From assembly GCA_900771335.1 (NCBI GenBank), contig CAAGNP010000033.1, forward strand, positions 1 to 20,460: 20,460 bases of DNA. Direction: 5' to 3'. The position numbers were made by a program, and so were the translations under genes. Position 1 is the first letter of the stretch. Each line of letters begins with the position of its first letter. Under the pieces are notes generated by a model. That model did not search any database. It saw only the letters and a program-made list of their open reading frames with translations, and was not told the DNA's origin. Source of the DNA: Rikenellaceae bacterium (GTDB taxonomy: Bacteria; Bacteroidota; Bacteroidia; Bacteroidales; UBA932). Positions 8,009 to 15,355 of this stretch are shown here, piece by piece.

Positions 8009-9079
8009 ATGTTAAAACTGTTTGTTAGATTATTTTTTTTGGGTCTGCTCCTGCTTCATACTTCGTGTATGAAGTGGGAGTATGGTCTTGAAGAGGAGTT
8101 CGATACTTCGGCCTCCGGTGAAGGGCTTTTTATATGTAATGAGGGGAACTTCCAGTATGGCAATGCTACCCTTTCTTACTATGATCCGGCTACCAAGCAG
8201 GTGCAGAACGAGATTTTCTATCGTGCCAATGCCATGAAGCTCGGAGATGTCTGCCAGAGTATGATTATCCGTGATGGGGTAGGTTGGGTAGTGGTCAATA
8301 ATTCCCACGTGGTATTCGCTATAGATATCAACACCTTCAAGGAGGTGGGGCGTATAACAAACTTGACATCGCCCCGTTATATCCATTTTATCTCAGACGA
8401 AAAGGCCTATATCACCCAGATATGGGACAATCGAATTTTTATCGTAAATCCAAAACGCTACGAGATTACAGGATATATCGAGGTTCCTGATATGACTATG
8501 GAGAGCGGTTCGACAGAGCAGATGGTGCAGTATGGGAAATATCTATATGTCAACTGCTGGTCCTATCAGAACCGTATATTGAAAATCGACACAGAGACCG
8601 ATCAGGTGGTCGATGAACTGGTGGTGGGGATTCAGCCTACATCTCTGGTTATGGACTGTAACAATAAACTCTGGACAGTTACCGACGGTGGCTACGAAGG
8701 GTCCCCTTATGGACACGAAGCACCTTCGCTCTATCGTATTGATGCGGAGACCTTCACCATCGAAAAGCAGTTTAAGTTCGAGTTTGGGGACTGGCCATCA
8801 GAGGTCCAGTTAAATGGGACAAAGGACAAAATCTATTGGCTGAACGACGATGTCTGGGAGATGGATGTCACTGCTGACAGAGTCCCTGTCCGTCCGTTTC
8901 TCCCATACAACGGCACACTTTACTATGGCCTCACCGTATGCCCCCGTACCGGTGATGTCTATATAGCAGATGCAATAGATTATGTCCAGCAAGGTATGGT
9001 TTATAGATATTCAAAAGATAGGGAATTATTGGACAGTTTTTATGTTGGAATTATCCCAGGGGCATTTTGTTGGAAATAA
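8009..9079 (+). CDS. btuG: BtuG-like surface cobalamin-binding lipoprotein
   Basis: This is a 356-residue lipoprotein with lipobox LLHTSC (Cys20), followed by an acidic stretch (MKWEYGLEEEFD) of the kind seen in surface-exported lipoproteins of Bacteroidota. The mature part has YncE/DUF5074-like beta-propeller repeats: GLFICNEGNFQYGNATLSYY, VVNNSHVVFAIDINTFKEVG, AYITQIWDNRIFIVNPKRYE, YLYVNCWSYQNRILKIDTET and LWTVTDGGY. In Bacteroides, BtuG is such a propeller: it binds cobalamin very tightly and caps the BtuB transporter. Position just upstream of a BtuB-like gene (15-base gap) and under a cobalamin riboswitch strongly supports this role. Sequence identity to characterised BtuG proteins was not measured, so the symbol rests on fold pattern and context. 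Confidence 0.85.
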   Translation: MLKLFVRLFFLGLLLLHTSCMKWEYGLEEEFDTSASGEGLFICNEGNFQYGNATLSYYDPATKQVQNEIFYRANAMKLGDVCQSMIIRDGVGWVVVNNSHVVFAIDINTFKEVGRITNLTSPRYIHFISDEKAYITQIWDNRIFIVNPKRYEITGYIEVPDMTMESGSTEQMVQYGKYLYVNCWSYQNRILKIDTETDQVVDELVVGIQPTSLVMDCNNKLWTVTDGGYEGSPYGHEAPSLYRIDAETFTIEKQFKFEFGDWPSEVQLNGTKDKIYWLNDDVWEMDVTADRVPVRPFLPYNGTLYYGLTVCPRTGDVYIADAIDYVQQGMVYRYSKDRELLDSFYVGIIPGAFCWK

Positions 9080-9094
9080 AGGGGAAATCTTGTT

Positions 9095-11125
9095 ATGAAA
9101 AAGTATCTTTTGTTATTGCCTTTGGCAATGTTTTTTACCACTTTCGCCTATGGGCAGGGGAAGGTTAACAATATCCCCCCGGCGGTGGTCTATGGCGACC
9201 GACCTATGAAAGAGATAGGGGTTCAGCAGACAAAACTGGATTCCATCCAATTAAAGGAGAATATCGCCCTTTCGATGGCAGATGTCCTCACATTCAACTC
9301 TGCAATTTTTGTCAAGAACTACGGGAGGGCAACACTCTCTACCGTAGCCTTCAGAGGGACCTCCCCTTCCCACACACAGGTGTCATGGAACGGGATGAAG
9401 ATCAATAACCCTATGCTCGGTATGACCGACTTCTCGATGATTCCATCCTATTTCATCGACGATGCATCGCTTCTCCACGGAACCTCCTCGGTCAATGAGA
9501 CCGGCGGTGGCTTGGGTGGAGCTGTGAAGCTCTCCACCAGACCTGCTCAGAATGACGGTTTCGGTCTGCAATACATCCAGGGGGTGGGTTCTTTCAAGAC
9601 ATTTGATGAATTTCTCCGCCTTACCTACGGCAATGAGCATTGGCAGACCTCTACCCGTGCAGTCTACTCCTCTTCTCCTAACGAGTTCGAGTACCGCAAT
9701 CACGACAAGAAGGTAAATGTCTACGATGAGGATATGAACATCATTGACCAGTATTACCCCATAGAGAAGAACAAGAGCGGATCGTTCAAGGACCTCCACC
9801 TTCTCCAGGAGGTTTACTACAATACAGGTCGAGGGGACCGCTTCGGACTCAATGGGTGGTATATAAATTCCAATAGGGAGCTCCCTATGCTTACTGTAGA
9901 TCATGGAGAGGATACCGATTTTGAGAACCGGCAGAGGGAGCAGACATTCAGAGGGGTCATCTCCTGGGATCATCTTGATGACGGATGGAAGATGGGTGCA
10001 AAAGGGGGGTATATCTACACCTGGATGGCGTACGATTATAAAAGGGATGTCGGCAACGGGAATATGGCCAACATGACCCAGTCACGAAGCGAGATAAACA
10101 CCATATACGGCCAGGCCGACGGGGAGTATTACATAGATAAGGAGTGGCTATTTACAGCCAATCTCTCTGCCCATCAGCACTTTGTGGAGAGCCGTGACAA
10201 AAATATCATCCGTCAGGATGGAAACAAGGCTGTGGTTGGCTATAAGCAGGCACGTATAGAGCTATCAGGCTCAGTCTCTGCCAAATGGAGACCCTCAGAC
10301 AGATTCGGAGTATCGGCAGTAATAAGAGAAGAGCTCTGCGGAACTGAATGGACACCGGTCATTCCAGCCCTCTTTCTTGATGGAGTAATATCCAAAAAGG
10401 GAAATGTCATAGCCAAGGCATCTGTCTCAAGAAACTATAGATTCCCTACTCTGAATGACCTCTATTTCCTCCCCGGTGGAAATCCGGACCTTAAGAAGGA
10501 GAGTGGCTGGACCTATGATGCAGGGATTTCATTTTCAGTGGGTAGGGAGGGGGTATATACCCTCTCTGGCTCAGCCAACTGGTTTGATTCGTATGTGAAA
10601 GACTGGATTATATGGCTACCTACCACAAAAGGGTTCTTCTCTCCGGACAACATAAAAGATGTCCATGCTTATGGTATAGAGTTGCAGGGTGACCTTTCGG
10701 TGGCACTGGCCCCGGAGTGGAGCCTGAAGATGGATGGCAATTTCTCCTGGACCCCATCGATCAATGTCGGTGAGCCGCGTACCCCTGCAGACCAGTCGGT
10801 GGGAAAACAGCTCCCCTATGTTCCTGAGTTATCATCAACTGTCACAGGCACCATCAGCTGGAGAAGCTGGTCATTCCTCTATAAATGGTGCTATTACAGC
10901 GAACGATACACCATGTCGAGCAACGATGTTACATTGACAGGCAAATTGCCCCCATATTTTATGAGCAATATTACACTGGAGAAGGGACTTTCGTTCAAGT
11001 GGGCAGATATCTCACTCAAGGGTATTGTCAATAACCTTTTCAATGAGGAGTACCTCTCGGTCCTTTCGAGGCCGATGCCGGGTATAAACTTTGAGATTTT
11101 TGTAGGGATTACCCCTAAATTCTAG
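9095..11125 (+). CDS. btuB: BtuB-like TonB-dependent outer-membrane cobalamin transporter
   Basis: This is a 676-residue outer-membrane receptor. A Sec signal peptide (MKKYLLLLPLAMFFTTFAYG) is followed by a plug domain with LSMADVLTFNSAIFVKNYG, FRGTSPSHTQVSWNGMKINN and GGGLGGAVKLSTRP. A beta-barrel follows with the conserved FRFPT-like strand NYRFPTLNDLYFLPGGNPDL, typical of the family. The C-terminus ends in phenylalanine (FVGITPKF), as for BAM-assembled barrels. It lacks the N-terminal carboxypeptidase-like extension of SusC proteins, so it belongs to the classical BtuB/FepA type. A clear TonB box was not recognised; the stretch VVYGDRP near the mature N-terminus is a candidate. With the BtuG-like protein encoded just upstream it should form a lidded corrinoid importer. 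The periplasmic and inner-membrane parts are not in the window. Confidence 0.9.
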   Translation: MKKYLLLLPLAMFFTTFAYGQGKVNNIPPAVVYGDRPMKEIGVQQTKLDSIQLKENIALSMADVLTFNSAIFVKNYGRATLSTVAFRGTSPSHTQVSWNGMKINNPMLGMTDFSMIPSYFIDDASLLHGTSSVNETGGGLGGAVKLSTRPAQNDGFGLQYIQGVGSFKTFDEFLRLTYGNEHWQTSTRAVYSSSPNEFEYRNHDKKVNVYDEDMNIIDQYYPIEKNKSGSFKDLHLLQEVYYNTGRGDRFGLNGWYINSNRELPMLTVDHGEDTDFENRQREQTFRGVISWDHLDDGWKMGAKGGYIYTWMAYDYKRDVGNGNMANMTQSRSEINTIYGQADGEYYIDKEWLFTANLSAHQHFVESRDKNIIRQDGNKAVVGYKQARIELSGSVSAKWRPSDRFGVSAVIREELCGTEWTPVIPALFLDGVISKKGNVIAKASVSRNYRFPTLNDLYFLPGGNPDLKKESGWTYDAGISFSVGREGVYTLSGSANWFDSYVKDWIIWLPTTKGFFSPDNIKDVHAYGIELQGDLSVALAPEWSLKMDGNFSWTPSINVGEPRTPADQSVGKQLPYVPELSSTVTGTISWRSWSFLYKWCYYSERYTMSSNDVTLTGKLPPYFMSNITLEKGLSFKWADISLKGIVNNLFNEEYLSVLSRPMPGINFEIFVGITPKF

Positions 11126-11141
11126 TCCCTTGCGGGAATTG

Positions 11142-11858
11142 TTATTTTGTGTGTGCGAAGAATTCTTTCAAGAGTTCCGGAGTACACTCGATGGCGTCAC
11201 CACCGTGCTTTTGGTCGGGACAGTATTTATATTTGATGTCTACACCTTGCTTTACAAGTTCGTCCACTCGTGCGGTGCAGTCGCCTTCGCTTGCAGTACT
11301 GAAAAAATACACCGGAATACTCACAGGTCTGGGGCTCGAACACGACATCGATATTGCAGCGGCAAATACATCGGGGTGCATCTCGGCATAATCCCAGGCA
11401 CCACGGCCACCGTCAGATGACCCTGTTACGTAAACTCTGGTGGTATCAATGAGTCCCTTATCTGCATAGTCATCGATGATGTGTTTCACATCATCATAAC
11501 AATCTGTCCATTTGATGGTTTCTTCCAAGTTTGCTTTATAGCACACAGGGAACAGAGCGATCGCCTTGGTCCCGCTATCTTTCAAGTATTGCAGAATATA
11601 TTCGTCGGCATCACAACAGTCGAAATGATTCGGGTGATAGAACATATCGTGTTTTGGACGATCATGCACCCCACCATGGAGCCAAAGCCATAAAATAGCT
11701 TTACCCGGCTTGTCGGCATTGACATACACCACTTTGCAAGGCACATTGTAAGTAAATTCCCCTTCAGGTAAAATCACTTCACTTTCTTTCTCATTGCATT
11801 TGCTGTTGCCACACGCCGCCAATAGCAACGCCACAGCTACCAAATAAAGATACCTCAT
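11142..11858 (-). CDS. Lipoprotein alpha/beta hydrolase (esterase-like)
   Basis: This is a 238-residue predicted lipoprotein esterase. The start at 11858 is chosen because it gives a clean SPII signal peptide, MRYLYLVAVALLLAAC (Cys16). A longer frame to 11900 would place 14 extra residues before it. The hydrolase features are WLWLHGG (oxyanion region), the nucleophile elbow GSSDGG in VYVTGSSDGGRGAWDYAEMH, and a C-terminal histidine in DQKHGGDAIECTPELLKEFF. The order fits PHB-depolymerase/LpqC-like or phospholipase/carboxylesterase-like hydrolases. The substrate is unknown. It converges on the btuB-like gene with 16 bases between the two stops, so it is not part of the cobalamin unit. The small stem TCCC-TTGC-GGGA at 11126-11137 might help separate them but is too weak to call a terminator. 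Confidence 0.8.
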   Translation of the reverse strand: MRYLYLVAVALLLAACGNSKCNEKESEVILPEGEFTYNVPCKVVYVNADKPGKAILWLWLHGGVHDRPKHDMFYHPNHFDCCDADEYILQYLKDSGTKAIALFPVCYKANLEETIKWTDCYDDVKHIIDDYADKGLIDTTRVYVTGSSDGGRGAWDYAEMHPDVFAAAISMSCSSPRPVSIPVYFFSTASEGDCTARVDELVKQGVDIKYKYCPDQKHGGDAIECTPELLKEFFAHTK

Positions 11859-11994
11859 AATATTCACGCAAGTTTTAGATAATTTGAGTAAAGTTAACAA
11901 ATCCCCACATAAATAGAGAATTATTTAAATCTTTCCAGAGAAATATGTACAAGGAGGATATTTGTCGGAAATATCTGAAGGATCTTGCGATGTT

Positions 11995-12027
11995 GTTGGG
12001 ATTAATAATTAATGATAATTATATTTG
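11995..12027 (+). promoter_or_regulatory. Promoter of the DUF4143-type ATPase gene
   Basis: TATATTTG at 12020-12027 matches the Bacteroidota -7 consensus. GTTG at 11995-11998 lies 21 bp upstream as a degenerate -33 element, the same spacing as at the riboswitch promoter. The predicted start is about 12034, inside the first copy of a 12-bp direct repeat. Confidence 0.55.
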
Positions 12028-12061
12028 CACTGCGTAAAAATACTCAACTCACTGCGTAAAA
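12028..12061 (+). repeat. 12-bp direct repeat at the ATPase promoter, candidate operator
   Basis: CACTGCGTAAAA occurs at 12028-12039 and again at 12050-12061, a period of 22 bp or about two helical turns. The copies begin one base after the -7 element and end nine bases before the ATG at 12071. Two same-face binding sites over the transcription start suggest an operator. A duplicated insertion target is an alternative. Confidence 0.5.
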
Positions 12062-12070
12062 TGTGATACC

Positions 12071-13255
12071 ATGTATAAAAGACCAGAATATCAAACAATT
12101 ATATCAAGGTTAAATGAAGAGAGAATGTTCATTCAGGTTGTTATGGGTGCCCGTCAAATTGGTAAATCAACCGTAGTAAAACAGGTTCTTAATGATATTA
12201 AGGTGCCATTCCAGTTCTTCTCTGCTGATAATGTCCCAACTACGAAAAGCACATGGATTTCCAATTGTTGGGAAGCAACGCGTAGTCTTAAAGAGAATAA
12301 TGGATGGAATGAGGTAGTACTTGTAATAGATGAAATTCAGAAGATATTAAATTGGAGTGAAGTTGTTAAGAAGGAATGGGATAAGGATACATTTAAAGAC
12401 TGCAATATCAAAGTTTTATTGTTGGGAAGCAGTAGAGTATTACTTGAAAAGGGTCTTTCAGAGTCTTTAGCAGGCAGATTTGAAGAGATACGTATGAGTC
12501 ATTGGAGCTATAAAGAGATGAAAGAGTGTTTTGGATTCACTTTAGATCAATACATTTTTTATGGAGGCTACCCTGGTGCGGCATCTTTGATTAAAGATAG
12601 TGACCGTTTTGGACAATACATCCAATCGTCTATTATTGATGCAACTATCAATAAGGATATTTTGATGGATACCCCAATCAGCAAGCCGGCACTATTGAAG
12701 CAAACTTTTGAATTGGGTTCTGCATATTCTGGAAATCTATTGTCCCTAAATAAGATGTTAGGCTCTTTACAGGATGCAGGAAACACTTCAACACTGTCGG
12801 GATATATAAACTTATTGAACGAAAGTGGTTTGTTATGTGGACTGCAGAAATACAGCGTAGATTTGTCAAGAAGAAAAGCAAGTATTCCCAAATTCCAAGT
12901 GTATAATAATGCTCTAAAAATGGTTTACTGTCCAATGAGTTTTGAACAAGCTATTCAGGATAGGAAAGCTTGGGGACATATTTTTGAATCTGCCATTGGT
13001 GCATATCTGGTAAGTCAGGCTTTCATTCATAGATTTGAAGTTTATTACTGGAGAGAAAGAAATGATGAGGTAGATTTTGTTCTTCATAAGAAGGGGGCCA
13101 TTGTTGCTATAGAAGTAAAGAGTAATGCTGAAAAGCGTACTGAAGGATTAACTAAGTTCCAGCAGATGTTCAAACCAAAATCTTCATTTATTGTGGGAGA
13201 CGGTGGTATCAGTGCCGAGGATTTCTTTACGATGGATTTAAGGAAGTTGTTTTAG
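12071..13255 (+). CDS. AAA ATPase with C-terminal DUF4143-like domain
   Basis: This is a 394-residue member of the AAA_14/DUF4143 ATPases that are widespread in bacteria and archaea. Their cellular role is poorly known, and they often sit in accessory regions. The Walker A motif is GARQIGKST (residues 26-34) and Walker B is VVLVIDEIQ (about residues 82-91). After a winged-helix-like middle region, the C-terminal part has the pattern YYWRERNDEVDFVL and AIVAIEVKSN. D335, E348 and K350 form a PD-(D/E)XK-like signature that is usual in this family; whether it cleaves nucleic acid is unknown. It has its own promoter with a tandem repeat and a strong terminator behind it, so it is probably a single-gene unit. 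Codon use is more AT-rich than in the cobalamin operon. Confidence 0.85.
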   Translation: MYKRPEYQTIISRLNEERMFIQVVMGARQIGKSTVVKQVLNDIKVPFQFFSADNVPTTKSTWISNCWEATRSLKENNGWNEVVLVIDEIQKILNWSEVVKKEWDKDTFKDCNIKVLLLGSSRVLLEKGLSESLAGRFEEIRMSHWSYKEMKECFGFTLDQYIFYGGYPGAASLIKDSDRFGQYIQSSIIDATINKDILMDTPISKPALLKQTFELGSAYSGNLLSLNKMLGSLQDAGNTSTLSGYINLLNESGLLCGLQKYSVDLSRRKASIPKFQVYNNALKMVYCPMSFEQAIQDRKAWGHIFESAIGAYLVSQAFIHRFEVYYWRERNDEVDFVLHKKGAIVAIEVKSNAEKRTEGLTKFQQMFKPKSSFIVGDGGISAEDFFTMDLRKLF

Positions 13256-13298
13256 GCTACATTAAGGACAAGAGATAATATTAGGCATATCTTAAAAC

Positions 13299-13336
13299 AA
13301 AAACCTCAATCACTCAATTAGGAGATTGAGGTTTTT
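13299..13336. terminator. Strong bidirectional-type terminator hairpin
   Basis: The arms AAAAACCTCAATC (13299-13311) and GATTGAGGTTTTT (13324-13336) pair perfectly over 13 bp around a 12-base loop. A T-run ends the 3' arm, and an A-run starts the 5' arm. It closes the ATPase transcript and could work in both directions. The next gene starts 56 bases later. Confidence 0.9.
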
Positions 13337-13391
13337 CTGTGACACGTTCAGGAGAAACTTCTGAATGAATTTCATATATACATAAAATAAT

Positions 13392-13724
13392 ATGAGCACT
13401 ATACAATATTCTGATCCATTATTTGAGGAGTTGCTTTCACAAGTACCAAAGGACCAAATGAGGACTTTGTCTCTTTCCTTTGGTATAGCCTCACGTATTA
13501 TTGAAATTATGGAGAGGAGAGGTTGGAACCAGGCAGACCTAGCAAAGGCTATGGGGAAGAAAGAATCTGAGATCTCCAAGTGGCTGAGTGGACAGCATAA
13601 CTTTACCATACAGACCATAGCGAGAGTGGAGACTGTTCTGGGTGAGGATATCCTATCCGTCAAGAAGTATAGGAGTAAGCCTATTGGAATGTATAAAGAA
13701 AATGATGCTGTGAAGAGAAGATAG
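13392..13724 (+). CDS. XRE-family HTH protein, orphan antitoxin-like
   Basis: This is a 110-residue DNA-binding protein. Residues of about 34-88 form a helix-turn-helix of the XRE/Cro-CI type (MERRGWNQADLAKAMGKKES, then ISKWLSGQHNFTIQTIARVE). The N-terminal extension and overall size are like HigA-type antitoxins that repress their own operon. No toxin gene was found on either side: upstream is a terminator, and downstream about 60 bases lead into a broken minus-strand gene. It is therefore either an orphan antitoxin-like regulator or the survivor of a decayed toxin-antitoxin pair. Its target could be its own promoter or a neighbour such as the repeat at 12028-12061; that is speculation. No clear Bacteroidota promoter was seen in the 56-base gap after the terminator. 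Confidence 0.8.
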   Translation: MSTIQYSDPLFEELLSQVPKDQMRTLSLSFGIASRIIEIMERRGWNQADLAKAMGKKESEISKWLSGQHNFTIQTIARVETVLGEDILSVKKYRSKPIGMYKENDAVKRR

Positions 13725-13785
13725 CTGAGTGAGCCTGAAGGGCAGAAATACAAGTAGCAATGGCATTGCCAAGCAAAATAATGAT

Positions 13786-13965
13786 CTATTTTTCTCTGGT
13801 TCCCCAATTGCCAGATGCAACTTTAGGAAAACCTGCTTTTTTAAGAGCATATGCTACTTATGGTCCACTTGGCCAACTCTTATTAGAACTTACTACCTGA
13901 AATTCAAATCCTGCAGGAACGCCATCATGGCTTCTTTTTGTTCTGCATTTTATAACATATGCCAT
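13786..13965 (-). pseudogene. Small gene interrupted by an in-frame TAA
   Basis: From the ATG at 13965 the minus strand reads MAYVIKCRTKRSHDGVPAGF and on through 35 residues to a TAA at 13858-13860. The same frame then continues for 23 more codons (VAYALKKAGFPKVASGNWGT...) to a TAG at 13786-13788. Both halves look like one protein of about 59 residues: a basic beta-strand start, a Gly-Pro turn, a helix, then a Gly-rich strand. This suggests a small gene disabled by one nonsense mutation. No named family was assigned. It lies convergent to the XRE gene. The rest of the 13725-14159 interval shows only short overlapping frames that do not look coding, including a 46-codon frame opposite this one at 13760-13900. 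Confidence 0.45.
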
Positions 13966-14159
13966 AACTATATATGTTTATGCCTACTCTTCTTCGGATT
14001 TTTGGCTTCCTCCGTTTTTCTCGCCTAGGTTACAAATATTTCTATACCGTTGCAATTTTTTGCTAAAGAAATCCCATCCATTTGTTATATAGCTTTGACA
14101 AGTACTATATAGTTTGCTTTTATTTATAATTCTGTCTAAAATTGAATAGGAAAAACTAA
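13966..14159. other. AT-rich spacer without a supported gene
   Basis: Between the broken small gene and the leucine-rich-repeat remnant the sequence is AT-rich. Frames are short on both strands and I see no repeat pair, tRNA or terminator. A TAA at 14157-14159 marks the upstream limit of the open frame that follows. Confidence 0.5.
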
Positions 14160-14519
14160 AAATCACTTAAATACTGTTTATGTGAAATTAAATTTTGCCA
14201 ACTTGATAGCATTGAAGTTCCAGAGTCTATTACAGAAATTGACAGATTCAGCTTTTACTCATGTGACAGTATGAGCGAAATTACCATTCCATCAACTGTA
14301 GAGGATGTATGTGAATACGCTTTTTGGGAGTGTAAAAATTTAAAAACTGTTACGTTTGAGGCAAGTGAAAATACAATGCAGCCAAAAACTTGTCCATTTT
14401 ATGAATGCAACTCGTTGGAGACAATTTATGTTCCATCCAAGAAACTTGGATATTACAAGAAGTGTTTGGATGAAGATCTTCACGATAAGTTAGTGGAATT
14501 AAAGCCAGTTAAGAAATAA
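14160..14519 (+). pseudogene. 5'-truncated BspA-like leucine-rich-repeat remnant
   Basis: The frame is open from 14160 to the stop at 14517-14519, but its first ATG is at 14271. Sequence before that ATG already reads as repeat units (LDSIEVPESITEIDRFSFYS), continuing as MSEITIPSTVEDVCEYAFWE and LKTVTFEASEN. This is the LRR_5 pattern of BspA-type surface proteins, with about two and a half units, followed by a typical end segment (ETIYVPSKKLGYYKKCLDED). The full-length family has many repeats plus a signal peptide, both absent here. It is best read as the 3' end of a deleted gene. An 82-residue product from 14271 remains possible. It ends 20 bases before the next gene. Confidence 0.7.
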
Positions 14520-14539
14520 CATTATAAAAACTAACCGTT

Positions 14540-15064
14540 ATGAGTATATTGGATAAAGAAGAAGTCTTATTGGATAAAATAGATAAGATGGTAGAAGACA
14601 AAGTTTTATGGGATAAATTTCATAAGGAGGCAATAGAACCGCTCCTTGGGAAACTTTTGAAAAGAAAACCCAAGAAGATGTTTGCAGTTGGTGTTTATAT
14701 TCCCGATGATTACCCATTTAGTGTGGCTCAATCAGTCAGTTCGCTTTGTGCTAATTGCAATATAAAGTGCTATTATATTGACTGCTCCAGAATTAATATC
14801 CTATCTCCAATCCTGGGGCGCATATCTACCATTGCTGCATCGCCAGACTCTTTAATAGTAATGGATAAATTTGATGAAATACCAGATTCGGATGATAAGA
14901 AGTATATTGAGCATACTTTAATAAAACTTTGGGAAAAAGAAACAATTCTGCCCCGTAGCTTTTACGGAGTAGTATTTGTGACAAACAAAGATTATGGAAT
15001 CAATGTGCCTGAGCAACTTAAGAATATTAAGAGAATGCTTTGGTATGGCAACATCCGTAAATAA
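14540..15064 (+). CDS. AAA-like protein without a P-loop, function unknown
   Basis: This is a 174-residue unknown protein. Its layout resembles a small AAA ATPase core. MFAVGVYIPDDYPFSVAQSV (residues 47-66) sits where the P-loop strand and helix would be, but the Gly-Lys-Ser/Thr is missing. It is followed by NIKCYYIDCSRI (74-85), typical of the strand after the P-loop helix. SLIVMDKFDEIP (104-115) resembles Walker B, and GVVFVTNKD (143-151) resembles sensor 1. The protein stops without a lid domain. A degenerate, non-hydrolysing ATPase domain is inferred; the resemblance is by eye only. The start follows the leucine-rich-repeat remnant closely, and the next small gene begins 9 bases after its stop, so the two are probably co-transcribed. 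Confidence 0.65.
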   Translation: MSILDKEEVLLDKIDKMVEDKVLWDKFHKEAIEPLLGKLLKRKPKKMFAVGVYIPDDYPFSVAQSVSSLCANCNIKCYYIDCSRINILSPILGRISTIAASPDSLIVMDKFDEIPDSDDKKYIEHTLIKLWEKETILPRSFYGVVFVTNKDYGINVPEQLKNIKRMLWYGNIRK

Positions 15065-15073
15065 ACAAAAATA

Positions 15074-15355
15074 ATGAGCTTAAAATTTCATTCGGATTGC
15101 TCAAGTTTCTATAATGAAGCAGGAGCCCTTTTTCCTGAGCCAATGGATACTCTAGAAGATCTTGAAGTTAAACTCAAAGATGCCCGTAATCGACTGCTGG
15201 CTTTGCCTAAACCAAAGCCAGCAAGTGATTATGCTGCTAATGAGGATGATGACCTGACTGTTGACCTTGGCATAGCTAGGTTCAATCTGTGCAGTTTCAT
15301 TGAAAATCTTGAATGGAAGATTGATCTTAAACTTCTGCACGGCATTCATCGTTAA
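15074..15355 (+). CDS. Small acidic protein of unknown function
   Basis: This is a 93-residue protein starting MSLKFHSDCSSFYNEAGALF. It is mostly helical with charged repeats (TLEDLEVKLKDARNRLLALP), a Pro/Lys-rich hinge (KPKPASDY), an acidic patch (NEDDDLTVD) and a second helix. The helical arms may form a short coiled coil. No family was recognised. It follows the AAA-like gene after 9 bases and is probably its partner. Its last 29 bases overlap the 3' end of the minus-strand DUF2779 gene, so the two transcription units converge without a spacer. Confidence 0.6.
   Translation: MSLKFHSDCSSFYNEAGALFPEPMDTLEDLEVKLKDARNRLLALPKPKPASDYAANEDDDLTVDLGIARFNLCSFIENLEWKIDLKLLHGIHR

Noticed and set aside
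9383..9973. 196-codon minus-strand frame inside the btuB-like gene
   Set aside because: It is antisense to the conserved plug domain and has no independent support.
11126..11141. Terminator between the btuB-like gene and the hydrolase
   Set aside because: Only a 4-bp stem is present in the 16-base gap, too weak to call.
13729..14028. 99-codon plus-strand frame after the XRE gene
   Set aside because: Its composition is Cys/Phe/Leu-rich without a coherent pattern, while the opposite strand shows a protein-like small gene.
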